Shown here piece after piece: positions 8,676 through 16,093 of a stretch of DNA of 38,075 bases. Position 1 is the stretch's first letter; each line of letters starts with the position of its first letter. The notes beneath the pieces were generated by a model that was not told the origin of the DNA, made no database searches, and worked only from the letters and a program-made list of their open reading frames with translations. This stretch comes from Rhodococcus sp. (in: high G+C Gram-positive bacteria). Its GTDB lineage: Bacteria; Actinomycetota; Actinomycetes; Mycobacteriales; Mycobacteriaceae. The translations under genes and the position numbers were made by a program. The stretch lies in NCBI RefSeq assembly GCF_023264675.1, contig NZ_JAHFVG010000054.1, positions 1 to 38,075 of the forward strand, given 5' to 3'.

Positions 8676-8715
8676 GTGCGAATACATAACCCACTATGTA
8701 TTCGCGCTCACATGG
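8668..8715. terminator. Very long hairpin, likely bidirectional terminator; shares a repeat with 37953-37974
   Basis: Left arm 8668-8688 and right arm 8695-8715 pair over 21 bases with only one T-G wobble; the loop is ACCCAC. It lies between convergent genes (TSUP permease ending 8675, xylulokinase ending 8720) and includes the TSUP stop codon. There is no long T run, so termination may be by hairpin alone. The 22 bases at 8666-8687 recur exactly at 37953-37974. Confidence 0.75.
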
Positions 8716-8719
8716 GCCG

Positions 8720-10111
8720 TCAGGCACCCTCGGTCAAATCCCGCACCTCGGCGTATCTTTCGCGGACAGCAGGCGTCGGATCAGCCTCGTAGATACGGGC
8801 GGGTGCCGACGCCCACTGCGGCGGCTGGGGAGTCCCCGCAAGCGCCCAGGCGGCCTGCCGCGCAGCGCCGTCGGCGACGTACTCGCCAGGCTCGGGAACC
8901 ACGACCGGCACCCCGAGAATGGCAGGCGCGAGCTCGCGTAATGCGGCCGATTTCGCTCCGCCGCCCACGAGCAGCACCCGCCTGGTCTCGATTCCTTCGG
9001 CACGGAGTGCGTCGATGCCGTCGGCCAGCCCGCACAGCAAGCCTTCGACCGCGGCTCGGGCAAGGTGCCCTGGCGTCGAATTACCCAGCCGCAGACCGTG
9101 AATCGCCCCGGATGCATCGGGACGGTTCGGGGTTCGCTCACCCTCCAGGTACGGGATCAGCACCAGACCCTCACTGGCGGTGGACAAAGCGAGCCTCGAC
9201 AGCTCGTCGTGATCGACTCCGAGCAGCGCTGCCGTTGCATCCAGAACCCGAGCGGCATTGAGCGTGCACACCAGCGGCAGCTGCCTGCCGGTGGCGTCGG
9301 CGAATCCCGCGATGATTCCCGACGCATCGGCCGCCGCCACGTCGGTCACGGCCGACACGACGCCCGACGTTCCCACCGAGACCACGACGTCGCCGACTCC
9401 GGCAGCCAATCCGAGAGCAGCGGCTGCGTTGTCACCCGTGCCGGGTCCGATGAAAGCGCCCGAAGACGTCTGCCCGATCCGGTCGGACGGCCCCGCCACT
9501 CGGGGGAGCCTCGGGGAGCGTCCACGCAAGCCCAGCTCGAGCAAGTCCTGGCGGTAGCTGTCGGTCCCCGCCGAGAAGTAACCGGTGCCGCTCGCGTCGC
9601 CGCGATCGGTGGCGATCGTGTCCAGTCCCGACGCCCCACCGAGCTGCCAGCTCAACCAGTCGTGCGGAAGGCACACGGCTGCAGTCCGATCCGCATGTTC
9701 GGGCTCGTTGTCCGCGAGCCACCGAAGCTTCGCAACCGTGATCGAGGCCAGCGGCACGACGCCCACGGCATCGGCCCAAGCCTGACCGCCGCCGAGCTCG
9801 TCGACCAGATCGCGGGCGGACTGGGCCGATCGATTGTCGTTCCACAGCAACGCGGGCCGCACGACGGCTCCCGACCCGTCGAGGCAGATCATCCCGTGTT
9901 GCTGCGCACCCACGGCGACGGCGTCGACGTCGTCCAGGCCACCGGCATCGGCCACCGCGGACTCGAGTGCCGATTTCCACACAGCAGGATCGATCTCGGT
10001 ACCGCCAGGATGGGGGGCACGTCCGCTCCGTATCAGCTCACCCGAATCAGCATCGCGCACAAAGACTTTGCATGATTGAGTAGACGAGTCGATTCCTGCA
10101 ACGAGAGCCAC
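8720..10111 (-). CDS. xylB: Xylulokinase-like FGGY-family carbohydrate kinase
   Basis: A 463-residue sugar kinase of the actin-fold FGGY family. The ATP/Mg site is LVAGIDSSTQSCKVFV at the N-terminus. The substrate-side motifs AVGAQQHGMICLD and LLWNDNRS match xylulokinases, as does the catalytic-Asp segment GPGTGDNAAAALGL and the C-terminal VLLVGGGAKSAALRE. The expected reaction is ATP + D-xylulose to D-xylulose 5-phosphate. It starts with GTG (complement of 10109-10111) with a weak AAAGG upstream. It is divergent from a TetR gene with 76 bases between. No xylose isomerase or pentose transporter is adjacent, so the physiological sugar alcohol or ketose is uncertain; rhamnulose is a less likely alternative. 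Confidence 0.82.
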   Translation of the reverse strand: MALVAGIDSSTQSCKVFVRDADSGELIRSGRAPHPGGTEIDPAVWKSALESAVADAGGLDDVDAVAVGAQQHGMICLDGSGAVVRPALLWNDNRSAQSARDLVDELGGGQAWADAVGVVPLASITVAKLRWLADNEPEHADRTAAVCLPHDWLSWQLGGASGLDTIATDRGDASGTGYFSAGTDSYRQDLLELGLRGRSPRLPRVAGPSDRIGQTSSGAFIGPGTGDNAAAALGLAAGVGDVVVSVGTSGVVSAVTDVAAADASGIIAGFADATGRQLPLVCTLNAARVLDATAALLGVDHDELSRLALSTASEGLVLIPYLEGERTPNRPDASGAIHGLRLGNSTPGHLARAAVEGLLCGLADGIDALRAEGIETRRVLLVGGGAKSAALRELAPAILGVPVVVPEPGEYVADGAARQAAWALAGTPQPPQWASAPARIYEADPTPAVRERYAEVRDLTEGA

Positions 10112-10187
10112 GGCGGGGACCTTTCACGGGAGTGCACTTGATTGTCGAACCCTACCTCGGTGTAGTGCATGGACTACGTTGTTCGCT

Positions 10188-10841
10188 ATGCGCGACACCG
10201 AGGACCCCGACGCCTTCCGCCTTACCGTGGCGAAAGTAGCTCTCGACCTGTTCGCGGTGAAGGGGTACGAGGCCACATCCGTCGACGATATCGCCGAGGC
10301 GTCGGGCATCTCTCGTCGTACGTTCTTTCGGCAGTTCCGCGGCAAGGACGACGTCATCTTCGCCGACCACGAGATCTTGCTGGCCCAGGCCGAGGAATTC
10401 TTGGCGCACTCACACGACGATCCGTGGGTCGCCGTGTGCGAGGCGGCCCAGTTGGTGTTCGAGCGATTCTCCGGATGGAAGGAATACGCCAGGCTTCGTT
10501 ACCAGGTGGTCCATGACAATCCGGCACTCCGCGACCGCGAGATCGTCACGGTCTTTCGCTACGAGAGGCTCTTCGTCGACTACCTCCGGCGCGCGATCCC
10601 CGAGCACTCGCACCTGGAGACCATCCAGTTCTGCGCGACAGTCACCGCCACGCACAATTTCATGCTGCGACGGATGATCCGCGACGGTATCGACACGGCC
10701 CCGGACGAGCTTCGGGCAACGCTCGCAGCGGTGCGAGCAGGGTTCCAGCGAGCCTCCGAGCAGGAGGTTGTGGTCGCGGTCTTTCCTCGCGGCGCCTCAC
10801 GAGAGCGCATCGCCGACGCGTTGTCCCACCACTTGGACTGA
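10188..10841 (+). CDS. TetR/AcrR-family transcriptional regulator
   Basis: A 217-residue regulator. The N-terminal helix-turn-helix is in LFAVKGYEATSVDDIAEASGISRRTFFRQF (key part: IAEASGISRRTFFRQF, about residues 40-55), followed by an all-helical ligand domain. The ATG at 10188 is used; a TTG three codons earlier is less likely. The -10-like TACGTT at 10175-10180 lies seven bases before the ATG, suggesting a leaderless message. A weak inverted repeat, GTAGT...ACTAC, at 10162-10177 could be its own operator. It may control the divergent kinase or the following beta-oxidation operon; neither can be shown from sequence. Confidence 0.85.
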   Translation: MRDTEDPDAFRLTVAKVALDLFAVKGYEATSVDDIAEASGISRRTFFRQFRGKDDVIFADHEILLAQAEEFLAHSHDDPWVAVCEAAQLVFERFSGWKEYARLRYQVVHDNPALRDREIVTVFRYERLFVDYLRRAIPEHSHLETIQFCATVTATHNFMLRRMIRDGIDTAPDELRATLAAVRAGFQRASEQEVVVAVFPRGASRERIADALSHHLD

Positions 10842-10938
10842 ACGCTCGCGGTCGGTACCGACCCCGGCGCATGAATGGTCCACTGCGGAGGCTGACCGGC
10901 ATCAGGGTGACATTCATGCCGGCGGATGCACACCGACA

Positions 10939-10955
10939 CTGGCACTCAGTGCCAG
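10939..10955. promoter_or_regulatory. Operator-like palindrome 1 upstream of the fadE25 promoter
   Basis: CTGGCACTCAGTGCCAG is a perfect 8-1-8 palindrome. Its 13-base core GGCACTCAGTGCC recurs exactly at 11003-11015. This copy ends seven bases before the -35 hexamer at 10962. Confidence 0.65.
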
Positions 10956-10961
10956 CACCCC

Positions 10962-10990
10962 TTGTTTTCGGCCGATTCCGACGGTAGCGT
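10962..10990 (+). promoter_or_regulatory. Promoter of the fadE25-fadB2 operon
   Basis: TTGTTT (10962-10967) and TAGCGT (10985-10990) are 17 bases apart. The promoter sits between the two matching palindromes, so a dimeric repressor or a looping pair could shut it off. Confidence 0.45.
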
Positions 10991-11002
10991 GAACGGATAC
11001 TT

Positions 11003-11015
11003 GGCACTCAGTGCC
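11003..11015. promoter_or_regulatory. Operator-like palindrome 2 near the fadE25 transcription start
   Basis: GGCACTCAGTGCC repeats the core of the palindrome at 10939-10955. It begins 12 bases after the -10 hexamer, in the position of a classical repressor site just downstream of the start point. The ribosome binding site AGGAGAG follows at 11039-11045. Confidence 0.65.
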
Positions 11016-11053
11016 CAGATTTCGTTGGACGAGCCCCTAGGAGAGTGGCACCC

Positions 11054-12211
11054 ATGGCCGGAAACCCGGATTTCGATCTTTTCCAACTGCCCGACGAGCA
11101 CAACGAGTTGCGCGCAGCGATTCGTGCACTGTCGGAGAAGGAGATCGCTCCGCACGCCAAGGCCGTGGACGAGGATGCTCGCTTCCCCGAGGAGGCGCTG
11201 ACCGCCCTCAACAACTCCGGCTTCAATGCCATCCACGTGCCCGAGGAGTACGACGGTCAGGGCGCGGATTCGGTCGCGACCTGCATCGTGATCGAGGAAG
11301 TTGCTCGCGTCTGCGGATCGTCCTCGCTCATTCCCGCCGTCAACAAGCTGGGCACCATGGGTCTGATCCTGAAAGGATCCGAGGAGCTCAAGAAGCAGGT
11401 TCTCCCGTCTCTGGCGGGCGGCGCGATGGCGTCGTACGCATTGTCCGAGCGTGAAGCCGGCTCCGATGCCGCCAGCATGCGCACCCGCGCAGCGGCTGAC
11501 GGCGACGGCTGGATCCTCAACGGCTCCAAGTGTTGGATCACCAACGGCGGCAAGTCCGACTGGTACACCGTCATGGCGGTCACCGATCCCGACAAGGGCG
11601 CGAACGGCATCTCCTCGTTCATCGTGCACAAGGACGACGAGGGATTCGTCGTCGGACCCAAGGAGAAGAAGCTCGGCATCAAGGGTTCCCCGACGGCCGA
11701 GCTGTACTTCGAGAACTGCAAGATCCCCGGCGATCGCATCATCGGCGATCCCGGCACCGGCTTCAAGACCGCACTCGAGACCCTCGATCACACCCGCCCC
11801 ACCATCGGTGCGCAGGCAGTGGGCCTCGCGCAGGGTGCGCTGGACGCTGCGATCGAGTACACCAAGGACCGCAAGCAGTTCGGCCAGTCCATCAGCAGCT
11901 TCCAGGCCGTGCAGTTCATGCTCGCCGACATGGCGATGAAGGTCGAAGCCGCACGCCTGATGGTCTACACCTCGGCCGCTCGCGCCGAGCGTGGTGAGAA
12001 GAACCTCGGGTTCATCTCCGCCGCATCGAAGTGCTTCGCGTCCGATGTCGCCATGGAGGTCACCACCGATGCAGTCCAGCTGTTCGGCGGGGCCGGCTAC
12101 ACCACCGACTTCCCGGTCGAGCGCATGATGCGCGACGCCAAGATCACCCAGATCTACGAGGGCACCAACCAGATCCAGCGTGTCGTCATGTCCCGGGCGC
12201 TGCTCAAATGA
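11054..12211 (+). CDS. fadE25: Acyl-CoA dehydrogenase, FadE25-like
   Basis: A 385-residue FAD-dependent acyl-CoA dehydrogenase that introduces the alpha-beta double bond in beta-oxidation or branched-chain acyl-CoA breakdown. The sequence recalls mycobacterial FadE25 almost throughout, for example FDLFQLPDEHNELRAAIRAL at the N-terminus. The family motifs YALSEREAGSD and WITNGG line the flavin site; LDHTRPTIGAQAVG and the DRKQFGQ segment are also present. The catalytic base is Glu369 in QIYEGTNQIQRVV. The ATG at 11054 has AGGAGAG at 11039-11045; a GTG three codons earlier is the less likely start. The stop overlaps the next gene's ATG. Chain-length specificity is not readable. Confidence 0.93.
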   Translation: MAGNPDFDLFQLPDEHNELRAAIRALSEKEIAPHAKAVDEDARFPEEALTALNNSGFNAIHVPEEYDGQGADSVATCIVIEEVARVCGSSSLIPAVNKLGTMGLILKGSEELKKQVLPSLAGGAMASYALSEREAGSDAASMRTRAAADGDGWILNGSKCWITNGGKSDWYTVMAVTDPDKGANGISSFIVHKDDEGFVVGPKEKKLGIKGSPTAELYFENCKIPGDRIIGDPGTGFKTALETLDHTRPTIGAQAVGLAQGALDAAIEYTKDRKQFGQSISSFQAVQFMLADMAMKVEAARLMVYTSAARAERGEKNLGFISAASKCFASDVAMEVTTDAVQLFGGAGYTTDFPVERMMRDAKITQIYEGTNQIQRVVMSRALLK

Positions 12212-13062
12212 GCAACATCGAACTCGTCGGAGTCATCGGCGGCGGAACCATGGGCGGCGGCATTGCCGAGGTAGCTGCTCGTGCAGGCTCGTCGGTGATC
12301 ATCTCCGAGACCAGCCAGGCAGCTGCCGATGCAGCCGAGGCGCGCCTCGACAAATCGTTCGCGCGGGCGGTCAAATCGGGACGCATCGAGGCGGATGCCG
12401 CCGAGAAGGCCCGAGCAGCAATCACGTTGACGCTGGATATCAACGATTTCGCCGATCGCGACCTCGTCGTCGAGGCAGCGCCGGAGATCGAATCGCTCAA
12501 GCTGGATCTGTTCGGAAAGCTCGATTCCATCGTCAAGCCCGCGGGAATTCTCGCGACGAACACGTCCTCGATCCCGGTCATCAAGATGGCCAACGCGACG
12601 CAGCGACCGGGACAGGTCGTCGGCGTTCACTTCTTCAACCCGGTGCCGGTGCTGCCGTTGGTGGAGATCGTCGTCAGCCTCGTCACCAGCGAGGACACCG
12701 TTGCGGCGGTCACCTCGTATGCGGGAGACACGCTCGGCAAGAAGACGATTCGCTCCGGTGATCGTGCCGGGTTCATCGTCAACGCACTGCTCATTCCGTA
12801 CATGGTCTCGGCCATCCGGATGCTCGAATCGGGCTTCGCAAGCGCCGAGGACATCGACGACGGCATGGTCAACGGCTGCGCCCACCCGATGGGTCCGTTG
12901 CGTCTGACCGATACTGTCGGCCTCGATGTCACACTGGCAGTGGCGGAATCGCTGTATGCCGAGTTCCGCGAGCCACACTACGCTCCGCCGCCGCTGCTGC
13001 AGCGCATGGTGGATGCAGGCATGCTCGGCCGCAAGACCGGTAAGGGCTTCTACAGCTACTGA
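12208..13062 (+). CDS. fadB2: 3-hydroxybutyryl-CoA / 3-hydroxyacyl-CoA dehydrogenase
   Basis: A 284-residue NAD-dependent dehydrogenase oxidising L-3-hydroxyacyl-CoA to 3-ketoacyl-CoA. The NAD-binding motif is VGVIGGGTMGGGIAEVAARA at the N-terminus. The catalytic region has Ser in NTSSIPV, His in VGVHFFNPVPVLPLVE and the Asn-containing VNALLIPYM segment; the C-terminal 3HCDH domain ends GRKTGKGFYSY. Length fits the short mono-functional form. The ATG overlaps the acyl-CoA dehydrogenase stop (ATGA at 12208-12211), so the two beta-oxidation steps are translationally coupled. No hydratase or thiolase gene follows; they must be supplied elsewhere. Confidence 0.9.
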   Translation: MSNIELVGVIGGGTMGGGIAEVAARAGSSVIISETSQAAADAAEARLDKSFARAVKSGRIEADAAEKARAAITLTLDINDFADRDLVVEAAPEIESLKLDLFGKLDSIVKPAGILATNTSSIPVIKMANATQRPGQVVGVHFFNPVPVLPLVEIVVSLVTSEDTVAAVTSYAGDTLGKKTIRSGDRAGFIVNALLIPYMVSAIRMLESGFASAEDIDDGMVNGCAHPMGPLRLTDTVGLDVTLAVAESLYAEFREPHYAPPPLLQRMVDAGMLGRKTGKGFYSY

Positions 13063-13071
13063 TCTCACACG

Positions 13072-13108
13072 AAATGGACCAGCGCGACGGTTGCGCTGGT
13101 CCATTTTT
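13072..13108 (+). terminator. Rho-independent terminator of the fadE25-fadB2 operon
   Basis: The arms TGGACCAGCGC (13075-13085) and GCGCTGGTCCA (13093-13103) pair perfectly around a seven-base loop, are extended by AAA/TTT, and run into TTTTT. It begins ten bases after the fadB2 stop. Confidence 0.93.
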
Positions 13109-13158
13109 CGTTCCATGAGTGCACACTGGAGTTACACCCACCACCAACGGGAGGCTTC

Positions 13159-13953
13159 ATGAACATCGATCTCGACGGCCGCACCGCGCTCGTCTCCGGC
13201 TCGTCACAGGGCATCGGGCTGGCCATCGCCACCAAGCTCGCCCAGTCCGGAGCACGGGTGGTGATCAACGGTCGCTCGCAGTCCGGGCTCGACGCCGCCG
13301 AACAACACCTCCTCACCGAGGTTCCTGGAGCACGTGTCGTCGCGATCGCTGCCGACCTGGCAACGGCGGAAGGCGTCGAGCTACTTCTCGCGAAGGTGCC
13401 GACCGTGGACATTCTGGTCAACAACCTGGGCATCTTCGGCTCCAAGCCTGCCTTGGAGATCGACGACGACGAGTGGCGTCGGTACTTCGAGGTGAACGTC
13501 CTGTCCGCGATCCGGCTGATCCGGACCTACTTGCCCGGGATGCAGGAGCTCGGTTGGGGCCGGATCCAGAACATCTGCAGCGACTCGGCCGTCGTCATCC
13601 CCGCGGAGATGATCCACTACGGAATGACCAAGACCGCCCTGCTGGCAGTGACGAGAGGATTCGCGAAAGCTGCTGCGGGAACAGGGGTCACGGTCAATTC
13701 GGTGATCGTCGGACCCACTCACACCGGCGGTGTCGAGGAATTCGTCGCCGAACTTGTCGGCGACGAATTGCCGTGGGACGAGGCTCAAGCGAAGTTCATG
13801 AAGGAACACCGGCCGCAGTCGCTCATCGGCAGGCTCATCGAGCCGGAGGAAGTCGGCAACATGATCGTCTACCTGAGCTCGGATCAAGCGTCGGCGACCA
13901 CTGGCGGAGCCCTGCGCGTCGACGGCGGATACGTGGATTCGATTCTGCCCTGA
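13159..13953 (+). CDS. Short-chain dehydrogenase/reductase (SDR family)
   Basis: A 264-residue classical SDR. The cofactor motif is ALVSGSSQGIGLAIA (about residues 9-23) and the structural motif NNLG is present. Ser lies in ICSDSAVV and the catalytic YxxxK is YGMTK. The C-terminal family ending is GGALRVDGGYVDSILP. It reduces or oxidises a carbonyl/hydroxyl of unknown identity. GGGAGG lies nine bases upstream of the ATG at 13159. Its last 41 coding bases have a near-identical copy at 15981-16021. It stands alone after a strong terminator, 87 bases ahead of a second SDR on the same strand. Confidence 0.88.
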   Translation: MNIDLDGRTALVSGSSQGIGLAIATKLAQSGARVVINGRSQSGLDAAEQHLLTEVPGARVVAIAADLATAEGVELLLAKVPTVDILVNNLGIFGSKPALEIDDDEWRRYFEVNVLSAIRLIRTYLPGMQELGWGRIQNICSDSAVVIPAEMIHYGMTKTALLAVTRGFAKAAAGTGVTVNSVIVGPTHTGGVEEFVAELVGDELPWDEAQAKFMKEHRPQSLIGRLIEPEEVGNMIVYLSSDQASATTGGALRVDGGYVDSILP

Positions 13954-14040
13954 GTTTGCATCCGCTGTCGGTGGGGAAGACGAAGGAAGCACGGAATCGA
14001 GCCATGGTTCCCCGCGACATTCCACCCGGAGGCGACTACT

Positions 14041-14934
14041 TTGACCGACCAGTACACGTTCACCAATCCTGTGACCCAGTACCGCCAGGAGGGCTACCCC
14101 GAGCAGCATCAGGATCCGCCGGGCCTCAATGCGGATCTGGAACCACGCGCAGACCACGGCGAGGAGACTTACCGTGGGTCCGATCGACTGACCGGCCGCA
14201 AGGCCCTGGTGACCGGTGCGGATTCCGGAATCGGCCGTGCCGCAGCCATTGCCATCGCACGTGAGGGCGCCGATGTCGTCCTGAACTATCATCCCGACGA
14301 GGAGAAGGACGCTCAGGAAGTTGCGGACCTGATCCGCGAAGCCGGCCGGAAGGCCGTACTCGCCCCGGTCGACCTGACCGACGAGGAGGCGACTCGCAGC
14401 CTGGTGAAGACCACTCTCGACGAACTCGGCGGACTGGATCTGTTGATCTCCGTCGCCGGTAAGCAACAGTTCGTCGAGGATCTGGCCGATCTGACATCCG
14501 CGCAGTTCGACGCGACGTTCAAGACCAATGTGTACTCGCTGTTCTGGCTGATCCAAGAAGCAGTTCCGCACATGCCTGCCGGTTCGACGATCGTCACCAC
14601 GAGCTCCATCCAGGCCTACACGCCGTCGCCTGGGCTCGTGGACTACGCGACGACGAAGATGGCAATCAACACGATGAGCAAGGCGCTGTCACAGCAGCTG
14701 GCGCCCAAGGGAATCCGCGTCAACATCGTTGCGCCCGGCCCGTTCTGGACTCCGCTGCAGGCATCGGGTGGCCAGCCGAAGTCGGCTCTTCCCGACTTCG
14801 GCAAGGAGACACCGATCGGACGCGCGGGCCAGCCTGCCGAGCTGGCGGGAGCGTACGTCTACCTGTCCTCCGCCGAATCCGGTTACGTGACGGGTGAAAC
14901 TCTGAACGTCAACGGCGGCATGCCGACTCCCTGA
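14041..14934 (+). CDS. SDR family oxidoreductase, general-stress YghA/GSP39-like
   Basis: A 297-residue SDR with an extended N-terminus (FTNPVTQYRQEGYPEQ) found in the YghA / general stress protein 39 group. The cofactor motif is ALVTGADSGIGRAAAIAI. The catalytic Ser is in TTSSIQAY and YxxxK is YATTK; the end is GETLNVNGGMPTP. The start is TTG at 14041, supported by GGAGG at 14028-14032 with an eight-base spacer and by conservation of the N-terminal extension; an ATG start would remove it. The substrate is unknown; homologues are linked to oxidative or osmotic stress. It ends before a hairpin at 14948-14974. Confidence 0.88.
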   Translation: MTDQYTFTNPVTQYRQEGYPEQHQDPPGLNADLEPRADHGEETYRGSDRLTGRKALVTGADSGIGRAAAIAIAREGADVVLNYHPDEEKDAQEVADLIREAGRKAVLAPVDLTDEEATRSLVKTTLDELGGLDLLISVAGKQQFVEDLADLTSAQFDATFKTNVYSLFWLIQEAVPHMPAGSTIVTTSSIQAYTPSPGLVDYATTKMAINTMSKALSQQLAPKGIRVNIVAPGPFWTPLQASGGQPKSALPDFGKETPIGRAGQPAELAGAYVYLSSAESGYVTGETLNVNGGMPTP

Positions 14935-14947
14935 GGCCACCACTTGG

Positions 14948-14974
14948 ATGGACCGTTCGACAGCGACGGTCCAT
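14948..14974. terminator. Hairpin between convergent genes, probable terminator
   Basis: ATGGACCGT (14948-14956) and ACGGTCCAT (14966-14974) pair perfectly with a nine-base loop, between the SDR ending at 14934 and the convergent acyltransferase ending at 14993. There is no T run. Confidence 0.6.
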
Positions 14975-14992
14975 TCCTGCCGCCGCACCCGT

Positions 14993-15925
14993 TCACCCGA
15001 AAATCGGGAACTTCCGCTTGCTCGCAAGATCGTCCATCCCGCCCTGGATGCAGCGGCGCACCTCGTCGTACTTCGCCTCGACGTAGTCCTCGTTCTCGCA
15101 GAGATCAGGATCGTGGTCGACGGTGACCGCCGGCATGAAGCGAGTACGAATCTTGGCCGGGAGCGGGATCTGCGGCAGCGCCGCCGGGGAAATGATCCAC
15201 GGCAACGACAGCGCAATCGGGAACACTTTCAGCCGGGCGATCCGATCGAGTCGAAGTGCTCGGGCGAGGCTGTCGCCTCGAATGAGCACGGGCATCGCAT
15301 CCGCTCCGCCGACAGTGGCGACGGGCACGATCGGCACACCCATCCTGATGGCAAGTCTGATGAAGCCGGTCCGGCCACCCAGCGTTGCCACATCGCGTTC
15401 GCTCCAGGGGCGCAGCGAGTCCACTTCGCCGCCCGGCCACACGATCACATCGCGCCCCTCGGCGAGGGCCGTCGACATCGAATCAGGCGCTGCCGGAAGC
15501 ACTCCCATCGACCGAAACACACGCCCGATGATCGGAAACGCCATCAACGCGTCGTGTGCGGTGCCGTGCAGCGTGCGTTTCTCGCCGAAGTGTCGCCACC
15601 ACTGCGCGCCGACCGTCCACGCGTCCCACACGAACGGCGCCCCGGTGTGCACACCGACGACGAGGACGGGCGGTTCCGGGATGTTGTCCCACCCGTCGAT
15701 CTCCATTCGGAACCACTTGTCGGTGACGAAACTCCAGAACCGAACCTGCCGATCCATCGCGGCGGTGTTCTGATCTTCCAGACTCCAGTCGCCTGCCCGA
15801 TCGGCGACGTACCCCCCGAGCCCACCGCGACTCTGCTCGCGTCGCTCCTTCATCTTGACTCGGGCGGCAGCGGCGTAACGCTGAGCCTGCTCCCGCACCC
15901 CTCCCCCGTGACGTGCATCACTCAT
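14993..15925 (-). CDS. Lysophospholipid acyltransferase-like membrane-associated acyltransferase (PlsC superfamily)
   Basis: A protein of about 310 residues with the acyltransferase core. The first block is LVVGVHTGAPFVWDAW, with His and Asp spaced more widely than the classic HX4D. The third block is IVWPGGEVDS, replacing the usual FPEG(T). It then has FIRLAIRMGVPIVPVATVGG, typical of diacylglycerol/phospholipid-type acyltransferases of actinobacteria. It would transfer an acyl chain from acyl-CoA/ACP to a lipid acceptor at the membrane. The ATG at 15925 is used; a GTG three codons upstream (15934) is equally possible. It shares strand and lipid theme with fabG and the second acyltransferase upstream, but a hairpin at 16033-16082 separates them. 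Confidence 0.78.
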   Translation of the reverse strand: MSDARHGGGVREQAQRYAAAARVKMKERREQSRGGLGGYVADRAGDWSLEDQNTAAMDRQVRFWSFVTDKWFRMEIDGWDNIPEPPVLVVGVHTGAPFVWDAWTVGAQWWRHFGEKRTLHGTAHDALMAFPIIGRVFRSMGVLPAAPDSMSTALAEGRDVIVWPGGEVDSLRPWSERDVATLGGRTGFIRLAIRMGVPIVPVATVGGADAMPVLIRGDSLARALRLDRIARLKVFPIALSLPWIISPAALPQIPLPAKIRTRFMPAVTVDHDPDLCENEDYVEAKYDEVRRCIQGGMDDLASKRKFPIFG

Positions 15926-15980
15926 ATCTCGCACGGTACCCGTCTCGCTCCGGATGCCGACGGTAATGGTTCACGCGGGC

Positions 15981-16021
15981 GGCGGAGCGCTGCGCGTCGA
16001 CGGCGGATACGTCGATTCGAT
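15981..16021 (+). pseudogene. Remnant copy of an SDR gene 3' end
   Basis: Thirty-nine of 41 bases match 13903-13943, the end of the plus-strand SDR gene. In frame it encodes GGALRVDGGYVDSI and then runs through a few codons to a TAG at 16046-16048. There is no start, no upstream homology and no reason for a gene here. It lies between the minus-strand acyltransferase and fabG genes. It is a duplicated or recombined gene-end fragment, or the scar of a lost SDR gene. Confidence 0.65.
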
Positions 16022-16032
16022 AGTGCGCTGCG

Positions 16033-16082
16033 CGCCCGTGTGCGCGTAGTAGCCCCCGGCCCCTACTTTGCGCACACGGGCG
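16033..16082. terminator. Long hairpin downstream of fabG, probable terminator
   Basis: The arms 16033-16052 and 16063-16082 pair over 20 positions with one wobble and one mismatch; the first 13 pairs (CGCCCGTGTGCGC) are perfect. The loop is ten bases of C/G. It starts 12 bases beyond the fabG stop on the minus strand and lies before the acyltransferase start. There is no T run. Confidence 0.7.
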
Positions 16083-16093
16083 GCGGAGCCGCA

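Noticed and set aside
9065..10075. A 336-codon open frame on the plus strand
   Set aside because: It is antisense to the xylulokinase gene, which has all its kinase motifs.
8720..10111. Rhamnulokinase for the rhamnose operon
   Set aside because: The substrate-side motifs (AVGAQQHGMICLD, LLWNDNRS) fit xylulokinase, and the gene is in a separate unit far from the rhamnose operon.
10939..11015. CIRCE (HrcA) elements
   Set aside because: CIRCE is TTAGCACTC-N9-GAGTGCTAA. Here the arms meet across one base and the order of the halves differs, so only the GCACTC resemblance remains.
10188..11015. The TetR gene at 10188 as certain regulator of fadE25
   Set aside because: It is adjacent and co-directional, but the palindrome is absent from its own promoter, and it could equally serve the divergent xylulokinase gene.
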